Assembly: GCA_031255615.1 (NCBI GenBank)
Contig: JAIRSD010000272.1
Location: 1 to 7,949, forward strand
DNA: 7,949 nucleotides
Source of the DNA: Treponema sp.
GTDB lineage: Bacteria; Spirochaetota; Spirochaetia; Treponematales; Breznakiellaceae
Reading direction: 5' to 3'
Below, piece after piece: positions 4,108 to 7,949 of this stretch. The notes under the pieces were generated by a model. That model searched no databases. It was not told the DNA's origin and saw only the letters and a list, made by a program, of their open reading frames with translations. Within the stretch, counting starts at the first letter, position 1, and each line of letters opens with the position of its first letter. A program made the position numbers and the translations under genes.

Positions 4108-6006
4108 CTAGCTCCGCTTTACCCCCCGGTAAAGCTCCGCCCTGCTGATTTCCACCCAGATGGGCCGGCCGTGGGGGCAGCGGGGGATGGGGAGGGCCAG
4201 GGCGGCCTCCACCAAGGCGGAGGCGGTCAGATCGTCCAGATAGTCCCCGTCCTTCACCGCCCGGCGGCAGGAAAGGGTAGCGGCCCATCGCTCGGCCATG
4301 TCTTCCCCCGCGCTCCGCAGGTCCCGAAGGGCCTCCAGGGTTTCGCCGTCGGAAAGCCGCCAGCCCTCCGGCAGGGCGGTGATCTGCCAGCGGCCCTTCT
4401 CCCCCTCCTCAATCACTATCCCCAGCTTTGCCAGTTCTTCCCCCCTGGCCCGCAGGAACCGGTCCTCCGGAAGATCCTCCGCCTCAAAATTTATGGGAAC
4501 CAGAAGCTCCTGCCGGGCGATAGGGGAGGAAAGGAAACGGTCGTAGAGGATCCGCTCGTGGGCGGCATGCTGATCGATGAGGTAAAGCCTTTCATCCTTT
4601 TCCGCCAAAAGGAAGAGTCCGAAGGCCCTGCCGATAAAGCGAAGCCCCCCCGGCCCGGCGGTAGAGGGGGCCGGGAATCCGCTCCCCCCCGGGGCTTTAT
4701 CCGCCGGGCCCCCGGAGTACTCCGCCCCGTAGGGGGCTTCCCCCTCGGCGACGGCCAGCGGGGCGGCGGAATTCCCCCGCCCCGGCAGGGGGGCGAAGTC
4801 CGGGGGATTGGCCAGCAGGGCCTCCAGGGCAAGGCGTTCAGCCGCCGGGGCATAGGCCCCCGCTCCCGGAGCATCCCGGCTGGAAAAATGGGGTTCCCGG
4901 TCGAACACGGGAAACACGGGCCCCTCCCGGGGAACCCCGCCGCGGACGGAGGCCCGGAAAAATTCCCGGAGCGCCGTGGTCACCATGTGGTGCAGGGCCC
5001 CGGGATCGCTAAAGCGGGCCTCCCGCTTGGCGGGGTGGATGTTAAAATCCGCCAGGGCCGGATCAATGTCGATATACAGGGCCCCCACGGGGTGCAGACC
5101 GTTGGGGAACCAGCCCTGGACCCCGTACTCCAAAGCCTGGAGCAGGCTGTAGTCCTGGATCCGCCGCCGGTTGGCAAAGACAAACTGCTGCCGCCGGTCG
5201 TTCCGGCAGAGTTCCGGCCCCCCGACCACCAGGGTCGCCCGGAACCCCTCCCCCAGGGCGTAGATCTCGTGGAGAACATCCGCCCCCCCCGGCGGGGAAG
5301 CGCCGAACAGGGCCGCGGCGAACCGCTCCTTGCAGCTTCCCGCCTGGGGCAGGGATAGCTTAAGGACCCCGTCCTGGGTAAAGCGGAAGTCTATTTCCGG
5401 AAAGGCCAGGGCCTTGTCGATAAAGGCCTGGCGGCAGAGGAGGGCTTCGCTTCCCTCCCGTTTTAGGAAACGTTTCCGGGCGGGGATGGTATCGAAAAGC
5501 CCCAGGGCCCGGACGCTGGAACCCCGGTTTCGGATTCCCGGTTCGATGCGGAGGGGCCGGCTTCCGCCGGGGCCCGCCAGGAGCTTCCAGGCTTCCCTGC
5601 CGCCGCTGCTGACAATTTCCAGGGCCGACACCGCCGCCGCGGCGGCCAGGGCCTCCCCCCGGAATCCCAGGGTCCTTATCGAATTGAGATCCTCCAGGGA
5701 GCGGATCTTGCTCGTGGCGTGGGTAAGGATGCAGAGTTCCAGGTCTTCCCGGTCCATCCCTTCCCCGTCGTCGTCCACCTCTACCCGGCGGCGGCCTCCG
5801 GCGTCGATAAACACCTCGATCCGCTTCCCCCCGGCGTCGATGGCGTTGTCCAAAAATTCACGGACCAGGGCGGCGGGGCGATCCACCACTTCCCCGGCGG
5901 CGATTTTCCGGGCCTCCTCCGGGGGCAGCACCGCTATTCTGCGTTTCCCCTCCAGGGTTCCATCGGACATGAGGACCGGCGATTCCGCGGCGTCAGCGGC
6001 GGCCAT
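4108..6006 (-). CDS. mutL: DNA mismatch repair protein MutL, endonuclease type
   Basis: The 632-residue protein couples MutS mismatch recognition to strand incision. The N-terminal GHKL ATPase is complete: ARKIAAGEVVDRP (32-44), catalytic E50 and N54 in REFLDNAIDAG, DDDGEGM (78-84), THATSKI (95-101), TLGFRGEA (112-119), and NIHPAKREARF (322-332) with the conserved lysine. A Pro/Gly/Ala-rich linker spans about 355-455. The C-terminal domain has the endonuclease metal motif DQHA (478-481) with E484, but D489 replaces the usual final Glu; SCRRAVKDGD (579-588) and CPHGRP (610-615) are present. This agrees with the incising MutL of bacteria lacking MutH. The ATG at 6006 shares its A with the xseB stop (TGATG) and has GAGGAAA upstream. 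About 12 residues are extra compared with usual MutL N-termini, so the ATG at 5970 is an alternative start. A G8 run interrupts codons 238-241. Confidence 0.97.
   Translation of the reverse strand: MAAADAAESPVLMSDGTLEGKRRIAVLPPEEARKIAAGEVVDRPAALVREFLDNAIDAGGKRIEVFIDAGGRRRVEVDDDGEGMDREDLELCILTHATSKIRSLEDLNSIRTLGFRGEALAAAAAVSALEIVSSGGREAWKLLAGPGGSRPLRIEPGIRNRGSSVRALGLFDTIPARKRFLKREGSEALLCRQAFIDKALAFPEIDFRFTQDGVLKLSLPQAGSCKERFAAALFGASPPGGADVLHEIYALGEGFRATLVVGGPELCRNDRRQQFVFANRRRIQDYSLLQALEYGVQGWFPNGLHPVGALYIDIDPALADFNIHPAKREARFSDPGALHHMVTTALREFFRASVRGGVPREGPVFPVFDREPHFSSRDAPGAGAYAPAAERLALEALLANPPDFAPLPGRGNSAAPLAVAEGEAPYGAEYSGGPADKAPGGSGFPAPSTAGPGGLRFIGRAFGLFLLAEKDERLYLIDQHAAHERILYDRFLSSPIARQELLVPINFEAEDLPEDRFLRARGEELAKLGIVIEEGEKGRWQITALPEGWRLSDGETLEALRDLRSAGEDMAERWAATLSCRRAVKDGDYLDDLTASALVEAALALPIPRCPHGRPIWVEISRAELYRGVKRS
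4116..4135. repeat. Perfect hairpin at the 3' end of mutL
   Basis: GCTTTACC (4116-4123) and GGTAAAGC (4128-4135) form a perfect 8-bp stem with a C4/G4 loop inside the last codons of mutL. It is flanked by direct copies of GCTCCGC at 4111-4117 and 4134-4140. The encoded C-terminus still fits the MutL family, so the hairpin is probably constrained by coding rather than inserted. Confidence 0.4.
5283..5290 (-). repeat. G8 homopolymer within mutL
   Basis: Eight consecutive C on the plus strand give eight G in the mutL coding strand, at codons 238-241 (S-P-P-G-G-A). Runs of seven occur at 4645-4651 and 4684-4690 in mutL and 6629-6635 in xseA; this is the longest I noticed. A one-base slip would truncate MutL after its ATPase domain begins and before its endonuclease domain. 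Confidence 0.85.
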
Positions 6007-6275
6007 CAGCTTTCCTCGTCAAAAAGTTCCAATTCCGCTTCTTCATGTTCCAGGGCCCCCGCGTCGTTCAGCAGTATTTCTATCCGGCTTTCCACCTTTT
6101 CCAGATCCTTTTCCAGAGTCTTGGCGATCTTGATCCCTTCCTCAAAGGCCTTGATAGCCTCCTCCAGGGGTACGTCGGCCTGGCGGATCTTTTCACCCAG
6201 GCTTTCCAGCCGTTCCAGCCGTTCCTCAAAATGCTTCAACCCCGTTTCTTTTTTTCCCGTTGCCTTCTTCATCAT
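6006..6275 (-). CDS. xseB: Exodeoxyribonuclease VII small subunit
   Basis: The 89-residue protein is the helical accessory subunit that, in several copies per large subunit, forms exonuclease VII, a cytoplasmic metal-independent nuclease degrading single-stranded DNA from either end. FEERLERLESLGEKI (about 16-30), then VPLEEAIKAFEEGIKIAKTL (35-54), gives the family's two charged amphipathic helices. The tail (about 70-89) is very acidic. Usual family length is 70-90 residues. Two ATGs are adjacent, at 6275 and 6272; GGAGG (6280-6284) is four bases from the first and seven from the second, so the second may be the true start. The first overlaps the xseA stop by four bases (ATGA). Its own stop overlaps the mutL start by one base, indicating coupled translation. 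Confidence 0.93.
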   Translation of the reverse strand: MMKKATGKKETGLKHFEERLERLESLGEKIRQADVPLEEAIKAFEEGIKIAKTLEKDLEKVESRIEILLNDAGALEHEEAELELFDEES

Positions 6276-7468
6276 TCCTCCTCCGCTGTCGCGGCGATAC
6301 TGCCCTTCCAGAGCCGGATATGCAGCGGGTCCCCGGCCCTTGCCTCGTCCGCCCGGCGCAGCAGCTTCCCGGTCCGCCGGTTTGTGGTCGCCGAAAAACC
6401 CCGCTCCAGAATCGCCAGGGGGCTTGCCGCCTCCATGGCCGCCCGGACAAGTTCCAGACGGCGGCGCAGACCCGCGGCCTTCTCCCGGAGACCCTCCGTC
6501 AGATTCTCCCGCGCGTCGTCGAAACGGAGAAGCCGGGGCTGCAGCATCCCCCGGAAACGGTATTCCAGGTCCCGAAGGCTAAAGGGCTTCGCCAAAAGCC
6601 GGATCCGCTCTATTTTGTTCCTCAGACTCCCCCCCAGCACCCCGACGATTTCCCGGACCCACAGAAGGGCCTCCTCCCGGTTTTCACTCACCAGCTCCGC
6701 CGCCGCCGAGGGAGTGGGGGCCCGCAGATCCGCGGCAAAGTCGCAGAGGGCCCAGTCTATCTCGTGGCCCACGGCGCTAATCACCGGGATCCCCGATTCC
6801 GCCACCGCCCGGACCACCGATTCCTCGGAAAAGGCGAGCAGGTCCTCCAGGGAACCCCCGCCCCGGCCCACGATAAGCACGTCCGCCAGATTCCAGCGGT
6901 TCGCCTGGACGATCCGGGCCGCAATCCCCTCCGCCGCCCCGGCCCCCTGGACCAGCGTAGGCAGAATAATCACCCGCACCCCTCCGGCCCGCCGCCTTAT
7001 GATATTGAGGATATCCCGAACCGCCGCTCCGGAGGGAGAACTCACCACCCCCACGGTTTCGGGAAAACGGGGAATAGGCCGCTTCCGGCCCTCGTCGAAA
7101 AGCCCCTCGGCGGCCAGCTTCCGCTTCCGCTTTTCCAGCATCGCCAGAATGTTCCCCGTACCGGCAAGCTCCATATCCTCGCAGATAATCTGGTAGCTCC
7201 CCCGCTGGGGGTAAACCGAAACATTCCCCCGGACCCGCACCAGCATACCGTCCCGGGGCTCGAAACCCAGCCCCCGCTGCTTCGACCGGAACATAACCGC
7301 CTGAATCACCGCGTCCGCATCCTTCAACGTAAAGTAAAGATGCCCCGACGACGCGGGACGGCAGTTGGAGATCTCCCCCTCCACCAGCACCCGGGGAAAG
7401 GCGCCCTCCAGCTTCCGCCGGATAAGGTCGGTAAGCTCCGACACCGTAAATTTCTGTTCCTCTGCCAT
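6272..7468 (-). CDS. xseA: Exodeoxyribonuclease VII large subunit
   Basis: The 398-residue catalytic subunit hydrolyses single-stranded DNA to oligonucleotides in repair and recombination. An N-terminal OB fold (about 1-105) carries VEGEISN (29-35), SSGHLYFTLKD (40-50) and the end piece YQIICEDME. The nuclease domain follows: GLFDEGRKRPIP (122-133), VGVVSSPSGAAVRDIL (139-154), DVLIVGRGGGSLEDL (196-210), SAVGHEIDWALCDFAADLRAP (231-251), then TPSAAAE. A long Arg/Glu-rich helical arm (about 260-345) binds XseB, and SPLAILERGFS (349-359) closes the domain. All expected motifs are present. The start at 7468 (MAEEQKFTVSEL) is chosen because homologues begin just before this motif; an open frame reaching 7615 adds 49 residues with no family likeness and crosses the hairpin at 7595-7619. 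The ribosome binding site is weak (GGGCGGGT). Confidence 0.96.
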   Translation of the reverse strand: MAEEQKFTVSELTDLIRRKLEGAFPRVLVEGEISNCRPASSGHLYFTLKDADAVIQAVMFRSKQRGLGFEPRDGMLVRVRGNVSVYPQRGSYQIICEDMELAGTGNILAMLEKRKRKLAAEGLFDEGRKRPIPRFPETVGVVSSPSGAAVRDILNIIRRRAGGVRVIILPTLVQGAGAAEGIAARIVQANRWNLADVLIVGRGGGSLEDLLAFSEESVVRAVAESGIPVISAVGHEIDWALCDFAADLRAPTPSAAAELVSENREEALLWVREIVGVLGGSLRNKIERIRLLAKPFSLRDLEYRFRGMLQPRLLRFDDARENLTEGLREKAAGLRRRLELVRAAMEAASPLAILERGFSATTNRRTGKLLRRADEARAGDPLHIRLWKGSIAATAEEE

Positions 7469-7499
7469 ACCCGCCCAGCATAGCAGAGGGAAGGGATCG

Positions 7500-7529
7500 A
7501 TTAAAGTTCTCCCCTCCCCCGCCGTCCAA
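7500..7529 (-). promoter_or_regulatory. Candidate promoter of the xseA-xseB-mutL operon
   Basis: The minus strand reads TTGGAC (7529-7524), 18 bases, then TTTAAT (7505-7500; five of six -10 matches). Transcription would start near 7493, about 25 bases before the xseA ATG. The -35 matches only in TTG, so support is moderate. Confidence 0.35.
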
Positions 7530-7537
7530 TACCGCCC

Positions 7538-7554
7538 GCCCGGATCTACCGGGC
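7538..7554. repeat. Short inverted repeat upstream of xseA
   Basis: GCCCGG (7538-7543) and CCGGGC (7549-7554) flank the loop ATCTA. It lies just upstream of the candidate xseA -35 box. Confidence 0.4.
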
Positions 7555-7594
7555 AGTGAAGAATCCCTACCGGATCATTCAGAATTTGGGCGCA

Positions 7595-7790
7595 TTTTTT
7601 GCGGCGGAGCCGCAAAAAACCGGGCTATCCGGGGCTCCGGCTTCGCCTCCGGCCCCGGCGCTGCGCGCCGGGGCTGCTCCGCACCCCTCCTATCCCTTGC
7701 GCGGGCGATGCCTTCCGGATTTTCGCTCCGCGAAAATCCAGGGGATGCTCCCTGCGGGCCTGGAGATGCCGCGCTCCGCGCGGCATCTCC
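7595..7790. repeat. Cluster of six perfect or near-perfect short hairpins with three-base loops
   Basis: Six hairpins occur in under 200 bases. Arms T6-GCGGC/GCCGC-A6 with loop GGA (7595-7619); GGGG-CT-CCGG/CCGG-CCCC with a two-base bulge (7631-7656), containing GGC-TTC-GCC; GCCCCGGCGC/GCGCCGGGGC with loop TGC (7652-7674); GGATTTTCGC/GCGAAAATCC with loop TCC (7717-7739); GGGA/TCCC with loop TGC (7742-7752); and GGAGATGCCGCGC/GCGCGGCATCTCC with loop TCC (7762-7790). Arms differ completely but the core GC-TCC-GC recurs (7595 on the minus strand, 7717 and 7762 on the plus). Open frames across the cluster are Arg/Pro-rich and unconvincing. It resembles REP-like intergenic elements. Confidence 0.7.
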
Positions 7791-7949
7791 GCACAATAAA
7801 AACCCGCCGCTTTGCCCCTCGATCCGCCTAAACGCGCCGCCTTATGCAGGAAGGGGAAACCCCGGAACAGGCCCTGGAAAGGGCCGGACAATTACCCATC
7901 GGGCCGCGTTCATATAATAGACGAAGAAACCGGAATCGCCGCCAGTACT
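7791..7949. other. Right edge, no gene assigned
   Basis: Two small hairpins are present: GGGG-AAA-CCCC (7853-7863) and GGCCCT/AGGGCC with loop GGAA (7870-7885). A perfect TATAAT stands at 7913-7918 on the plus strand but has no good -35 at 17 or 18 bases. Frames run to the edge on both strands: plus from an ATG at 7844, plus from 7800 without a good start, and minus ending in a stop at 7910-7912. None carries enough residues or a ribosome binding site to call. Confidence 0.3.

Noticed and set aside
4171..5358. 395-residue plus-strand open frame opposite mutL
   Set aside because: It is a Pro/Gly/Arg-rich shadow caused by high GC. MutL on the other strand carries every family motif.
5330..7483. 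Several long plus-strand open frames (5330-6133, 5719-6582, 6045-7196, 6260-7483)
   Set aside because: All are antisense to mutL, xseB or xseA and have Arg/Ser/Pro-rich low-quality translations without ribosome binding sites.
7469..7615. N-terminal extension of xseA to an ATG at 7615
   Set aside because: The 49 extra residues have no family likeness and run through a perfect hairpin and the candidate promoter. Homologues start near MAEEQKFTVSEL.
7595..7619. T6-hairpin-A6 as a rho-independent terminator
   Set aside because: The T-run precedes the stem on both strands instead of following it, so no U-tract would trail the hairpin.
7556..7917. Small open frames on both strands across the right-hand hairpin cluster
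   Set aside because: They are Arg/Pro/Ala-rich translations of palindromic DNA. Similar frames exist on both strands and none has a start signal.
1..7949. tRNA or rRNA genes
   Set aside because: I scanned the intergenic regions on both strands for cloverleaf arms with a T-loop and for rRNA-like stretches and found none.

Overview
This is a bacterial chromosomal window. It has a repair operon on the minus strand, a two-gene membrane glycosylation module on the plus strand, and the start of a secreted protein gene running off the left edge on the minus strand. I recognise no phage, plasmid, insertion-sequence or CRISPR genes. The host is most likely a host-associated spirochaete related to the termite-gut treponemes. 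I infer this from the style of the proteins, the GC-rich repair genes, and intergenic DNA packed with short perfect hairpins. No marker gene here settles the taxonomy, so treat it as a tentative call.

Layout: (1) 1-960, minus: the first 320 residues of a signal-peptide-bearing, repeat-rich protein of unknown function. It has a clear ribosome binding site, a TTGACA-N17-TAATCT promoter, and a 28-bp dyad exactly where transcription would start. (2) 961-1481: a 521-bp divergent intergenic region full of inverted repeats, ending in a perfect 14-bp-arm palindrome next to the promoter of the next gene. (3) 1482-3864, plus: a GT2 polyprenyl-phosphate glycosyltransferase fused to a GtrA membrane domain, then after a 4-bp gap a multi-spanning membrane protein of the GT-C/DUF6056 type. 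(4) 3865-4107: non-coding, with hairpins. (5) 4108-7468, minus: xseA-xseB-mutL, a tightly overlapping operon for exonuclease VII and the mismatch repair protein MutL. (6) 7469-7949: non-coding hairpin cluster upstream of xseA, with an unresolved right edge.

How the genes may work together: the glycosylation pair looks like a condensed version of the three-gene gtr cassette. One protein would charge a lipid carrier with sugar and flip it, and the other would transfer the sugar to an acceptor outside the cytoplasmic membrane. In the repair operon, MutL carries an endonuclease-type C-terminus and is translated with both subunits of an exonuclease able to degrade the nicked strand. Base composition differs sharply: lines I counted in the second glycosylation gene are about 33-43% GC, while a line I counted in mutL is nearly 80%.

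Most notable for follow-up: the gtr-like two-gene module, the G8 tract in mutL, the hairpin cluster at 7595-7790 whose stems differ but whose three-base loops recur, and the operator-like dyad at the start of the left-edge gene.
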